A DNA stretch of 64,000 nucleotides from contig NZ_UGQM01000001.1 in assembly GCF_900454025.1 (NCBI RefSeq), positions 62,001-126,000 on the forward strand. The letters run 5' to 3'. A program made the position numbers and the translations under genes. Source of the stretch: Mycolicibacterium gilvum. Lineage in GTDB: Bacteria; Actinomycetota; Actinomycetes; Mycobacteriales; Mycobacteriaceae. Positions 55,414-64,000 of the stretch are shown piece by piece. A model generated the notes under the pieces. The model made no database searches and had not been told where the DNA came from. It saw nothing but the letters and a program-made list of their open reading frames with translations. Numbering within the stretch: the first letter of the stretch is position 1; every line of letters starts with the position of its first letter.

Positions 55414-56610
55414 GTGACCGGTCCCTTTCGGTTCCCGAGCGCCTGGCGGGAGTTCCTGGCTGCCGAGCCGGTGCGGGTGTCGGCGGTGCTGCGGCTGCCG
55501 CTGATCGGGCTGATCGCGGTACTCGTCTGGATCTGGGAGGTCAACCACTGGCTGCCGGGGCTGTACGCCGCGATCCTGGGCAGCTACGCCGTCGTCGCGG
55601 TGGTGTGGCTGCTGGCGGTGTCGCGCGGACCGGTGCCGCGGTGGGCCGACTGGGCGTCCAGCGCCGTCGACGTGCTGGTCATCGTGTCGTTGTGCGTCGT
55701 ATCCGGTGGGGCGACGGCTGCGCTGCTCCCGGTCTTCTTCCTGCTGCCCATATCCGTGGCATTCCAGGACCGGCCCGCGCTGACCGCGATCATCGGATCG
55801 GTCACGGCCGTCGCATATCTCACGGTCTGGGTGTTCTACTCCCGACGCGACGACGAGGTGGGCCTGCCGAACATGGTCTACACCCAGTTCGGGTTCCTGG
55901 TGTGGATGGCGGTGGCGACGACGGCTCTGAGCTTCGTGCTGGCCCACCGCGCGGTCCGGCTGAGGAACCTGCAGGAGGTGCGGGTGCAATTGGTCTCGGA
56001 GGCAATGCAATCCGACGAACGCCACAACCGCGAGGTCGCCGAGAGCCTGCACGACGGGCCCTTGCAGACCCTGCTGGCGGCGCGTCTGGAACTCGACGAG
56101 GCACGCGAACGCCATCCGGATTCCGCCCTCGACGCGGTCTACGCGGCGTTGCAGGAGACCGCCGACGGGCTGCGCGCGACGGTCACCGAGCTGCATCCGC
56201 AGGTGCTGGCCCAGCTCGGCCTGACCGCGGGGATCCGGGAGTTGTTGCGGCAGTTCCAGTCCCGGCATCTGCTTGAGGTCGACGCCGAACTCGAGGAGGT
56301 CGGCGAGCCGCAGTCCCAGGCGCTGCTGTACCGGGCGGCACGGGAACTGCTCACCAACATCGTCAAGCATGCGGACGCGACCACGGTCCGGGTGCGGCTG
56401 GCCCGGCGTGGCGACCGCGTCGTCCTCAGCGTCGCCGACGACGGGGCCGGATTCGATCCGGCGATCCTCGGAACGTCGCTGGGACAGGGCCACATCGGCC
56501 TCGGGTCGCTGATCGCGCGGTTCGACGCGATGGGCGGCTCGATGCGCATCACCTCGAGCGACGGTCACGGCACCGAGGTGACCGCGACCTCGCCGCCGGA
56601 GCCTGCCTAG
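55414..56610 (+). CDS. Membrane sensor histidine kinase, NarL-type partner
   Basis: 398 residues. Six hydrophobic segments fill about 20-185. Then comes the HisKA_3 dimerisation domain with H213 in [22 protein letters not shown], and a GHKL ATPase domain with N-box [13 protein letters not shown] and G-boxes DDGAGFDP and GHIGLGSL. No extracytoplasmic sensor domain is seen, so the signal is likely membrane-borne or intramembrane. GTG 55414 lies one base after the regulator's stop. Its own stop overlaps the converging pntB stop. Confidence 0.93.
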   Translation: MTGPFRFPSAWREFLAAEPVRVSAVLRLPLIGLIAVLVWIWEVNHWLPGLYAAILGSYAVVAVVWLLAVSRGPVPRWADWASSAVDVLVIVSLCVVSGGATAALLPVFFLLPISVAFQDRPALTAIIGSVTAVAYLTVWVFYSRRDDEVGLPNMVYTQFGFLVWMAVATTALSFVLAHRAVRLRNLQEVRVQLVSEAMQSDERHNREVAESLHDGPLQTLLAARLELDEARERHPDSALDAVYAALQETADGLRATVTELHPQVLAQLGLTAGIRELLRQFQSRHLLEVDAELEEVGEPQSQALLYRAARELLTNIVKHADATTVRVRLARRGDRVVLSVADDGAGFDPAILGTSLGQGHIGLGSLIARFDAMGGSMRITSSDGHGTEVTATSPPEPA

Positions 56611-58046
56611 ACCTTCGCGGTCTCCGACAGCGCCGCGTTGATCGCGTCGACGCGGTCTTTCGCGTCGCCGAACAGCATCTGGGTGTTCTCGCGGAAGAAC
56701 AGCGGGTTCTGCACGCCGGCGTACCCGGACGCCATCGAGCGTTTGAACACGATCACGTTGTCGGCGTTCCACACCGTCAGCACGGGCATACCCGCGATCG
56801 GGCTGCTCGGATCCTCCGACGCCGCCGGGTTGACGGTGTCGTTGGCGCCGATGACGAGCACGACGGAGGTGCCGTCGAAGTCGTCGTTGATCTCGTCCAT
56901 CTCCAGCACGATGTCGTAGGGCACCTTGGCCTCGGCGAGCAGCACGTTCATATGGCCGGGCAGCCGGCCCGCGACCGGGTGGATGCCGAACCGCACGTCG
57001 ACGCCCCGCTCGCGCAGCTTGCGGGTCAGGTCGGCGACCCCGTACTGGGCCTGCGCGACGGCCATCCCGTAGCCGGGGGTGATGATCACCGAACTCGCCG
57101 AGGCGAGCAGTTCGGCGGCGCCGTCGGCGGTGATCTCGCGGTGCTCGCCGTAATCCTTGTCCTCGGCGGGCCCGGCCTCGATCCCGAAACCGCCGGCGAT
57201 CACCGAGATGAACGACCGGTTCATGGCCTTGCACATGATGTAGGACAGGTACGCACCGGACGAGCCGACGAGTGCGCCGGTGACGATCAGCAGGTCGTTG
57301 CCGAGCAGGAAGCCCGCGGCCGCGGCGGCCCACCCGGAGTAGCTGTTGAGCATCGACACCACCACGGGCATGTCGCCGCCGCCGATCGAGGCCACCAGAT
57401 GCCACCCGAGCAGCAGTGCGAGCACGGTCACGACGATGAGCAGCCACAGTGCCGGGTCGATGACGAACCACACGGTCAGCGCGGCGAACACCACCAACGC
57501 GCCGACATTGAGGAAGTTCTTGCCGGGCAGCATCATCGGGGCGCTCTTCATCTTCGCCGACAGCTTCAGGTTGGCGACGATGGAGCCGGTGAACGTGACC
57601 GCGCCGATGAAGACGCCGATGACGACCTCGCCGGAGTGGATGCCGAGCATGCCTTCGGAGGCGAGGTGGGCGGCTTCGGCGCCGCCCGGGTCGCCCTCGA
57701 CGTGCAGGTAGCCATTCCAGCCGACCAGCACCGCGGCCAACCCCACGAACGAGTGCAGCAGTGCGATCAACTCGGGCATGCCGGTCATCTCGACGATCTT
57801 CGCCCGCCACAGTCCGATCGCCGCACCGATGGCCATCGCGGCGAACAACAGCGCCAACCCGAGCGGTTCGATGTCGCGGGCGATCGCCAGCGCGACCGTC
57901 GCGATGAGCGCGACGGCCATGCCGGTGATGCCGAACGTGTTTCCTGCCCTGGACGTCTCGTGCTTGGACAGGCCGGCGAGGGCGAGGATGAACAGCAGCG
58001 CCGCGACGACGTAGGCGGCGGTGGCGGCGGTTTCCAGAGTGAACAT
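56607..58046 (-). CDS. pntB: PntB, NAD(P) transhydrogenase beta subunit
   Basis: 479 residues. The N-terminal half is membrane-embedded (about nine helices); the C-terminal NADP-binding domain has [48 protein letters not shown] and [17 protein letters not shown]. With PntA it uses the proton gradient to make NADPH from NADH. ATG 58046 lies 12 bases after the pntA stop. Its TAG stop is interleaved with the histidine kinase stop in a shared CTAG. Confidence 0.96.
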   Translation of the reverse strand: MFTLETAATAAYVVAALLFILALAGLSKHETSRAGNTFGITGMAVALIATVALAIARDIEPLGLALLFAAMAIGAAIGLWRAKIVEMTGMPELIALLHSFVGLAAVLVGWNGYLHVEGDPGGAEAAHLASEGMLGIHSGEVVIGVFIGAVTFTGSIVANLKLSAKMKSAPMMLPGKNFLNVGALVVFAALTVWFVIDPALWLLIVVTVLALLLGWHLVASIGGGDMPVVVSMLNSYSGWAAAAAGFLLGNDLLIVTGALVGSSGAYLSYIMCKAMNRSFISVIAGGFGIEAGPAEDKDYGEHREITADGAAELLASASSVIITPGYGMAVAQAQYGVADLTRKLRERGVDVRFGIHPVAGRLPGHMNVLLAEAKVPYDIVLEMDEINDDFDGTSVVLVIGANDTVNPAASEDPSSPIAGMPVLTVWNADNVIVFKRSMASGYAGVQNPLFFRENTQMLFGDAKDRVDAINAALSETAKV

Positions 58047-58058
58047 GTGTACGTCGTC

Positions 58059-59606
58059 CTAGCTTCTCGAGAACATCGCGAGCATGCGGCGCGTGACCGC
58101 GAAGCCGCCGAAGATGTTGATACTGGCGAGCAGGATCGCGACAAAGGCGAGCCCGGTGATCAGGGCACCGCCGGAGTCCAGGTCGTGGCCGATCTGCAGG
58201 AGCGCGCCGACGACAATGATCCCTGAGATCGCGTTGGTCACCGACATCAGCGGGGTGTGCAGCGCGTGGTGCACATTGCCGATCACGTAGTAGCCGATCA
58301 CGATCGCCAGCGCGAACACGGTCAGGTGCACCTGCAGCGCGGCGGGGGAAAGCGCGATGAGCAGCAGTAGCGCGGCGGCGACGCCGAACGTCACCCCGAG
58401 CCTGCGCGCCGTCGTCATCGGCTTTTTGGCGGGTTTGGGCTCGACCGGCGTCGCGGCGACCGCGGCGGCCGGTGCCGCCGACACCTGCACCGGGGGCGGG
58501 GGCCAGGTGATCTCGCCGCCGCGGACCACGGTGACCGAGCGCTGCACCACGTCATCCCAGTCGAGGGTGAGCTGGCCGTCCTTCTCCGGGGTCAGCAGCT
58601 TGAGAAGGTTGACCAGGTTGGTGCCGTAGAGCTGCGACGACTGCGCCGGCAACCGGCCGGCCAGGTCGGTGTAGCCGATGATCGTGACGCCGTTGGCGGT
58701 GACGACGGCCTCGTCCTTGACGGTGCCCTCGACGTTGCCGCCGTTGGCCGCGGCCATGTCGACGATCACGCTGCCCGGCTTCATCGAGGCCACCATCTCG
58801 GCGGTGATGATGCGCGGCGCGGGGCGGCCCGGTATCAGCGCGGTGGTGATGATGATGTCGACGTCCTTGCACTGCTCGGCGTACAGGGCCGCCTCGCGGG
58901 CCTTGTAGTCGTCGCCCATCTCCTTGGCGTAACCGGTGGCCGACACCTCGGCCGCGGCCGGGTCTACGGCCAGGTATTCGCCGCCCAGCGACGCCACCTG
59001 GTCGGCGACCTCGGGACGGGGGTCGGTGGCGCGCACGATCGCGCCGAGACTGCCCGCCGCGCCGATCGCGGCCAGGCCGGCCACTCCCGCGCCGACGACG
59101 AGCACCTTGGCCGGCGGCACCTTACCCGCGGCGGTGACCTGCCCGGTGAAGAACCTGCCGAACTTGTGGGCGGCCTCGATGACCGCGCGGTATCCCGCGA
59201 TGTTGGCCATCGACGACAGCACGTCCAGCGACTGGGCCCGCGAGATCCGGGGCACGGCGTCCATCGCGAGCACGGTGATCGGGCGGGTCGCGAGTTGCTC
59301 GACCAGTTCGGGCTTCAACGCAGGCGAGATCAGGCTGATCAGGGTGGCACCGTCACGCAGGGCCGCGATCTCGGCCTCGCTCGGTGCGTTCACCTTCAGC
59401 ACCACGTCGGAGGCCAGCACCTCGGTGTTCGGCCCGACGGTCGCCCCCGCGGCGGTGTACGCGTCGTCGGAGAAGCTCGACGCCGCCCCGGCGCCCGTCT
59501 CCACGGCTACCTGGTAGCCGAGCTTGACCAGTTGTCCCACGGTCTGCGGGGTCGCGGCGACGCGCGTCTCCCCGGGCATGGACTCTCTCGGTATCCCGAT
59601 GATCAT
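58059..59606 (-). CDS. pntA: PntA, NAD(P) transhydrogenase alpha subunit, fused form
   Basis: 515 residues. The NAD-binding domain (about 1-370) starts [19 protein letters not shown] and has [34 protein letters not shown] proline/alanine linker follows, then four membrane helices (about 410-505). M. tuberculosis has these parts as two genes (pntAa, pntAb); here they form one protein, as in E. coli. The gene order pntA-pntB matches Rv0155-Rv0157. No ribosome site is seen before ATG 59606. Confidence 0.95.
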   Translation of the reverse strand: MIIGIPRESMPGETRVAATPQTVGQLVKLGYQVAVETGAGAASSFSDDAYTAAGATVGPNTEVLASDVVLKVNAPSEAEIAALRDGATLISLISPALKPELVEQLATRPITVLAMDAVPRISRAQSLDVLSSMANIAGYRAVIEAAHKFGRFFTGQVTAAGKVPPAKVLVVGAGVAGLAAIGAAGSLGAIVRATDPRPEVADQVASLGGEYLAVDPAAAEVSATGYAKEMGDDYKAREAALYAEQCKDVDIIITTALIPGRPAPRIITAEMVASMKPGSVIVDMAAANGGNVEGTVKDEAVVTANGVTIIGYTDLAGRLPAQSSQLYGTNLVNLLKLLTPEKDGQLTLDWDDVVQRSVTVVRGGEITWPPPPVQVSAAPAAAVAATPVEPKPAKKPMTTARRLGVTFGVAAALLLLIALSPAALQVHLTVFALAIVIGYYVIGNVHHALHTPLMSVTNAISGIIVVGALLQIGHDLDSGGALITGLAFVAILLASINIFGGFAVTRRMLAMFSRS

Positions 59607-59750
59607 CGATGTCGATCCGATCTAGGCTTGCTGCGCGCGTATGCGTTGATCCGTCTGTGGACGGTTGGAACTTGACAGTGTAGGAGGTCCGCGAGGGCCC
59701 CTGCGCACTCTGTAGCGCAGCTAATCAGTATCCGCGACACCGGCGGACAG

Positions 59751-59786
59751 TTGACGGCTGTCAAGCGCGGGTTACCGTAGCGCGCA
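59751..59786 (+). promoter_or_regulatory. Candidate leaderless promoter of the alcohol dehydrogenase
   Basis: -35 TTGACG (59751-59756), 16-base spacer, -10 TACCGT (59773-59778), placing the transcript start at 59785-59786, where the ATG is. The -35 is one arm of an inverted repeat, TTGAC (59751-59755) and GTCAA (59760-59764), the same design as at ptsI. Confidence 0.5.
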
Positions 59787-60876
59787 TGCCCGAGACCACC
59801 GCAGTGTTGTCCTACGCGCCCGAGGGCCCCTTCTCCGTCGCCGAGGTTCGCGTCGACGATCCGCGCGCCGACGAGATCCTGGTGCGTATCGAAGCAGCCG
59901 GCGTCTGCCATACCGATCTTGTCAATCGTGTTGCGGCCAGTCAGATCGGCCCGTGTTGCTCGGCCATGAGGGCGCCGGGACCGTCGAACGGGTCGGCGAC
60001 GGCGTGCAATCGGTGAAACCGGGCGACCGCGTGGTGCTCTCCTTCCGGTCCTGCGGTGCCTGCACGAACTGCAGGGCACGACGACCGGCCTACTGCCGCA
60101 AAGCCGTTCGGCTCAATCAGTTCGGTCAGCGGGCCGATGGGACCCCGCGGGTGACGGTCGACGGCCGGCCGGTGCTCGATGGATTCTTCGGGCAGTCCAG
60201 CCTCGCGGGTTACGCGCTGACCACGCAGGACAACACGGTCGTCGTCGGTCCCGATGTGGACCCCGTGCTGGCCGCGCCGCTGGGGTGCGGGTTCCAGACG
60301 GGAGCGGGGGCGGTGCTCAACCTGATGCAGCCGGCGGCAGGTAGCTCCGTGGCGGTATTCGGAGCCGGCGCAGTGGGTTTGGCGGGTGTGCTGGCGGCAC
60401 TGGCCGTCGACGTGGAGACCGTCATCGTCGTGGAGCTGTCCCCGCAGCGGCGCACACTGGCCGAAAGTCTCGGTGTACGAGCGGCTTTGAGCCCTGACGA
60501 CCACACCGTCCGCACCATCCGCGAGATCACCGGTGGCGGAGTGGACTACGCCCTCGACACCACGGGTCGTCCCGAGGTGCTGGCCTCCGCCGTCGCCGCG
60601 CTGGCCGTCGGTGGCACGGCCGTGGCGGTCGGCCTCGGGACAGGCGTACCGGCCATCGACCTGGCGGACCTGGTGCTGCGGGGCAAGACCGTGCACGGAT
60701 GCCTGGAGGGCGACTCCATACCGTCGGTGTTCATCCCCGAACTGCTCGCCCTGCATGCCCGCGGGCGTTTCCCGATCGAACGGCTCGTCACCGAGTTCTC
60801 CCACCGCGACGTCACCGAGGCGCTGGCGGCCCAGCACGCTGGGGACGTCGTCAAGCCCGTGCTGACCTGGCCCTGA
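59786..60876 (+). pseudogene. Zinc-type alcohol dehydrogenase broken by a frameshift
   Basis: The first frame (59786 to about 59947) encodes MPETTAVLSYAPEGPF... to GVCHTDLVNRVA. The second frame (from about 59948, open to 60876) continues VLLGHEGAGTVERVGDGVQSVKPGDRV. Joined, they make a normal class III-like alcohol dehydrogenase: catalytic zinc C-H and GHE, structural zinc C-x2-C-x2-C type cysteines (CGACTNCRARRPAYC), and the Rossmann GAGAVGLAG. The frame change equals loss of one base (or gain of two) near 59945-59952. It is either a real pseudogene or a sequencing error; the rest of the gene shows no decay. Confidence 0.8.
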
Positions 60877-60941
60877 GCCGACTTTCGCTCAGCATGAGCG
60901 CAGCCCTTCCCCGATCATGACGTTTCCGTCAATGTTCGCCG

Positions 60942-61814
60942 GTGTCCGTTTTCGTCGACATCACGCCGTCCGAGGCCGAGGCGCCTTCCCCGGTGCCCCG
61001 CACCGGCGCGCGCCCGGCACGGCAGTGGCGTAGCCGGCTGACCCGTGCGGCGCTGCCGCTGCTGTCGGTCGTCGTCTTCGGCGTCGTGTGGCAGCTCGCC
61101 GCCGCCAGCGGCATCTGGAACCAGACCTTCGTGCCCTACCCGGCGACGGTGTGGAACGCGTTCGTCGACGTCTCGACCACCCACGACGGAGTCCGCGGCT
61201 ACGCCGGCTACCTGCTGTGGGAGCACCTCTACATGACGCTGCGCCGCGTCTTCGCCGGCGTTCTCATCGGAGTGGCCCTCGGAGTGCTGCTGGGCCTGCT
61301 GATGGGATCGGTGCCCTGGTTGCGCAGCGTGCTCGAACCGTGGCTGACGTTTCTGCGGGCACTTCCGCCGCTGGCCTACTTCTTCCTGCTCGTCATCTGG
61401 CTGGGGATCGACGAGGCGCCGAAGATCACGCTGCTCGCGCTGGCCGCGCTGCCCGCCGCCGCGGTGGCGACCACCGCGGCCGTCGTCGCAGCGCCGGTCG
61501 GGCTCACCGAGGCCGCGCGTGCCCTCGGGGCGAGCCGGGGCCAGGTGATCCGCGACGTGGTGATCCCGTCCGCGCTGCCGGAGACCTTCACCGGGATCCG
61601 GCTCGCCGTCGGCATGGCCTATTCGGCGGTGGTCGCCGCGGAGCTGTTCAACGGCATCCCCGGAGTGGGCGGACTGGTGAAGGACGCGAGCAACTACAAC
61701 AACACCCCGGTGGTGCTGGTCGGGATCTTCGCGATCGGCTTCTCGGGCCTGGTCATCGACGGTTTACTGCGCGCTGCGGAACGCCGCAGCGTCCCCTGGA
61801 GAGGAATGATATGA
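60942..61814 (+). CDS. ABC transporter permease, SsuC/TauC type
   Basis: 290 residues with about six membrane helices and the permease loop segment EAARALGASRGQVIRDVVIPSALPETFTGIRLAVG, which contains the conserved EAA motif that docks the ATPase. Family and neighbours fit the nitrate/sulfonate/taurine importer class. GTG 60942 has no ribosome site and may be leaderless (CAATGT six bases upstream looks like a -10). Its stop overlaps the binding-protein ATG (ATGA). Confidence 0.92.
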   Translation: MSVFVDITPSEAEAPSPVPRTGARPARQWRSRLTRAALPLLSVVVFGVVWQLAAASGIWNQTFVPYPATVWNAFVDVSTTHDGVRGYAGYLLWEHLYMTLRRVFAGVLIGVALGVLLGLLMGSVPWLRSVLEPWLTFLRALPPLAYFFLLVIWLGIDEAPKITLLALAALPAAAVATTAAVVAAPVGLTEAARALGASRGQVIRDVVIPSALPETFTGIRLAVGMAYSAVVAAELFNGIPGVGGLVKDASNYNNTPVVLVGIFAIGFSGLVIDGLLRAAERRSVPWRGMI

Positions 61815-62848
61815 GATTCAAGGCCCTTCTCGTCGCGCTCGTCGCGGGCATGCTGGCGTTGGCCGGGTGCTCCGTCGGCTCTGGGGGTCAGTCCGGCAAT
61901 GACCCGGAGAAGCCCACGATCCGCATCGGGTACCAGACCTTCCCGAGCGGCGACCTGATCGTCAAGAACAACAAGTGGCTCGAAGAGGCACTGCCCGATC
62001 ACAACATCAAATGGGTCAAGTTCGACTCCGGGGCCGACGTCAACACCGCGTTCGTCGCCGATGAGCTCGACTTCGGCGCGCTGGGCTCCAGCCCGGTGGC
62101 GCGCGGGCTGTCCGAACCCCTGAACATCCCCTACCAGGTCGCGTTCATCCTCGACGTGGCCGGCGACAATGAGGCGCTGGTGGCACGCAACGCCGCCGGC
62201 ATCACCACGATCGCCGACCTCAGAGGCAAGCGCGTCGCCACCCCGTTCGCATCGACGGCGCATTACAGCCTGCTCGCGGCGCTGGACCAGAACGGGTTGT
62301 CGCCCAACGACGTTCAACTGATCGACCTGCAGCCGCAGGCCATCCTCGCCGCGTGGGAGCGCGGTGACATCGACGCCGCCTACACGTGGCTGCCGACCCT
62401 GAACGAGCTGCGCAAGACCGGCAAGGACCTCATCACCAGCCGCCAACTCGCCGCCGAGGGCAAACCCACGCTGGACCTCGCCGTGGTCTCGAGCGAATTC
62501 GCGAAGTCCCACCCCGAGGTCGTCGACACCTGGCGCAAGCAGCAGGCGCGCGCCCTCGACGTCATCGCCGAGGATCCCGCAGCCGCCGCGAAAGCCATCG
62601 CCGCCGAGGTCGGTCTGACACCGGAGGACATCGAAGGGCAACTGACGCAGACGGTGTTCCTGACCCCCGAGCAGGTCGCGTCGGCCGAATGGCTCGGAGA
62701 CGACGGCAAGCCCGGCAATCTGGCCGCCAACCTGCAGAGCGCCTCGGAGTTCCTCGCCGAGCAGAAGCAGATCCCGGCTGCGGCGCCGCTGAAGACGTTC
62801 CAGGACGGGCTCTACACCAAGGGACTGCCGGGTGTCCTCACCGAGTGA
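61811..62848 (+). CDS. ABC transporter substrate-binding lipoprotein, SsuA/TauA type
   Basis: 345 residues. It has a lipoprotein signal peptide with lipobox LALAGC (acylated C20), then an SsuA/TauA-like binding domain (IRIGYQTFPSGDLIVKNNKWLEE, VKFDSGADVNTAFVADELDFGALGSSPVA). It probably captures a sulfonate such as taurine, though nitrate or a thiamine precursor cannot be excluded. ATG 61811 follows GAGAGGAA. It overlaps the ATPase start by 17 bases. Confidence 0.92.
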   Translation: MRFKALLVALVAGMLALAGCSVGSGGQSGNDPEKPTIRIGYQTFPSGDLIVKNNKWLEEALPDHNIKWVKFDSGADVNTAFVADELDFGALGSSPVARGLSEPLNIPYQVAFILDVAGDNEALVARNAAGITTIADLRGKRVATPFASTAHYSLLAALDQNGLSPNDVQLIDLQPQAILAAWERGDIDAAYTWLPTLNELRKTGKDLITSRQLAAEGKPTLDLAVVSSEFAKSHPEVVDTWRKQQARALDVIAEDPAAAAKAIAAEVGLTPEDIEGQLTQTVFLTPEQVASAEWLGDDGKPGNLAANLQSASEFLAEQKQIPAAAPLKTFQDGLYTKGLPGVLTE

Positions 62849-63641
62849 CACCGAACCTGTTGCGCCACAGCGACGTAGCGGTGCGATCCAGATCAGGTCG
62901 GTGTCGCACCGCTACGGGCAGGGGCGTGACGAGGTCACCGCGCTGGGCCCCGTCGACCTGACCGTCGAACCGGGATCGTTCCTGGTGCTCGTCGGGGCCT
63001 CGGGTTGCGGCAAGAGCACGCTGTTGCGACTGCTGGCCGGGTTCGAGTCGCCCACAGACGGTTCGGTGGACGTCGAGGGTGTGCCGCCCACACCGGGTGT
63101 GACGGCGGGCGTGGTGTTCCAGCAGCCGCGGCTGTTCCCGTGGCGCACCGTCGGCGGCAATGTCGAGCTCGCACTGAAGTACGCGAAAGTGCCGCGCGAC
63201 AAGCGTTCTGAGCGGCGTGACGAGCTACTCGAGCGGGTCGGTCTCGGCGGGACCGCGGGACGGCGCATCTGGGAGATCAGCGGCGGGCAGCAGCAGCGGG
63301 TCGCGATCGCCCGGGCGCTGGCCGCCGAGACCCCGCTCTTCCTGCTCGACGAACCGTTCGCGGCGCTCGACGCGTTGACCCGGGAACGGCTGCAGGAGGA
63401 CGTCCGTCAGGTCAGCGCCGAATCGGGCAGGACGACGGTGTTCGTCACCCACAGCGCCGACGAGGCGGCGTTCCTCGGCTCCAGGATCGTCGTGCTGACC
63501 CGCCGGCCCGGACAGATCGCGCTCGACATCCCGGTCGATCTGCCGCGCACGGGCGTCGATCCCGAGGAGTTGCGGCGGTCGCCGGAGTACGGCGAGTTGA
63601 GGGCGGAGGTGGGTGCCGCGGTGAGAAGAGCCGCGGCGTAG
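62832..63641 (+). CDS. ABC transporter ATPase, SsuB/TauB type
   Basis: 269 residues with Walker A GASGCGKST at 55-63, Q-loop FQQPRLFPW, signature ISGGQQQR, Walker B LFLLDEPF and switch H in VTHSADEA. It drives the permease encoded two genes upstream. The start is GTG 62832, inside the 3' end of the binding-protein gene. A TAA/TAG stop follows at 63639. Confidence 0.95.
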   Translation: MSSPSDTEPVAPQRRSGAIQIRSVSHRYGQGRDEVTALGPVDLTVEPGSFLVLVGASGCGKSTLLRLLAGFESPTDGSVDVEGVPPTPGVTAGVVFQQPRLFPWRTVGGNVELALKYAKVPRDKRSERRDELLERVGLGGTAGRRIWEISGGQQQRVAIARALAAETPLFLLDEPFAALDALTRERLQEDVRQVSAESGRTTVFVTHSADEAAFLGSRIVVLTRRPGQIALDIPVDLPRTGVDPEELRRSPEYGELRAEVGAAVRRAAA

Positions 63642-63725
63642 CCGCAGATCTCGAAACGGCACCGATCGGGCATCGACCTGAAATTTCCCGTGCGTCGGAT
63701 GCGCTGCGGGCCGCACGATATCGGC

Positions 63726-64000
63726 GTGAGCATGGTTGTCGAACGCGGGTTAGCCCGATGCCCGCGCTGCGTCGGGGTCGCCGATTACGTCTTCATCGAG
63801 CCGGCGGAACCAGGGCCGCGCGGATTGCGATACGAGGTGCGGTGCCGCAAGTGCGGCGAGTACTACAGCGAGGACAGCCGGACGGTGGCCAATCTGCCGG
63901 CGGTGGTCGAGGAGTCGTTGCACTGGCCGCCGGATCTGGAGCCGGTTCCGCCGCGCGACTGGCGCAACGAGGTCCGCGAGAAGTGGGCGGTCACCGCGGA
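63726..64000 (+). CDS. Zinc-ribbon protein, cut by the window end
   Basis: An open frame runs from GTG 63726 (ATG 63732 is the alternative) to the last base. It encodes two C-x2-C pairs, RCPRC near residue 11 and RCRKC near residue 40, so a zinc ribbon is likely. The rest is DWRNEVREKWAV-type, acidic, with no family I recognise. The 3' end lies outside the window, so length and function are unknown. Confidence 0.6.
   Translation, partial: MSMVVERGLARCPRCVGVADYVFIEPAEPGPRGLRYEVRCRKCGEYYSEDSRTVANLPAVVEESLHWPPDLEPVPPRDWRNEVREKWAVTA

Overview
The window is high-GC actinobacterial DNA. Gene content and order fit a rapidly growing mycobacterium (Mycolicibacterium type). The evidence is a complete ESX-1 type VII secretion locus, mycobacteria-specific families (PE, PPE, WXG100, EspB, EspK, WhiB6) and a block syntenic with M. 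tuberculosis Rv0145-Rv0157. No rRNA, tRNA or CRISPR was seen.

Region 1 (about 1-27,215) is the ESX-1 locus. It opens with whiB6 and, divergent to it, an EspM-like regulator with two helix-turn-helix domains. A MinD-like ATPase (minus strand) follows. Then comes a plus-strand operon: espG1, espH, eccA1, eccB1, eccCa1, eccCb1, PE35, PPE68, esxB, esxA, espI, eccD1, espJ and a small EspC/EspF-like gene. A converging minus-strand operon reads mycP1, eccE1, espB, espL, a membrane-anchored protein, espK and a second membrane-anchored protein. EccB1, EccCa1/Cb1, EccD1 and EccE1 form the membrane channel; EccA1, EspG1 and EspH are cytosolic; MycP1 is the mycosin protease. The canonical espE-espF pair is absent between whiB6 and espG1. 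The most unusual content is the pair of paralogous proteins flanking espK. Each carries an exact internal duplication of a roughly 107-residue cysteine-bounded module. A lower-GC patch covers one of them and the 5' third of espK.

Region 2 (27,216-31,018) holds an IS256-family (IS1081-like) element with near-perfect 17-bp ends and a solitary thiC under a TPP riboswitch.

Region 3 (31,019-36,913) is a fructose phosphotransferase regulon: a DeoR-type regulator, fruK, a fused EIIABC fruA and ptsH on the minus strand, with ptsI divergent. ptsI has a promoter that fits a leaderless message, with a palindrome over its -35.

Region 4 (36,914-53,475) is metabolic: a pirin, an FUSC membrane protein, two divergent TetR regulators, a TIGR00027-type methyltransferase, then an aldehyde dehydrogenase / short-chain dehydrogenase / quinone oxidoreductase cluster like Rv0147-Rv0149. 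It continues with a haloacid dehalogenase, a methyltransferase, a DUF456 protein, an alpha/beta hydrolase, a PtpB-like phosphatase with FadE2-type acyl-CoA dehydrogenase, a catalase-like protein and a Rieske flavoprotein.

Region 5 (53,476-64,000) has an AraC regulator, a NarL-type response regulator with its histidine kinase, the proton-translocating transhydrogenase genes (pntA fused, pntB), a frameshifted zinc alcohol dehydrogenase, a sulfonate/taurine-type ABC transporter and the start of a zinc-ribbon protein cut by the window edge.
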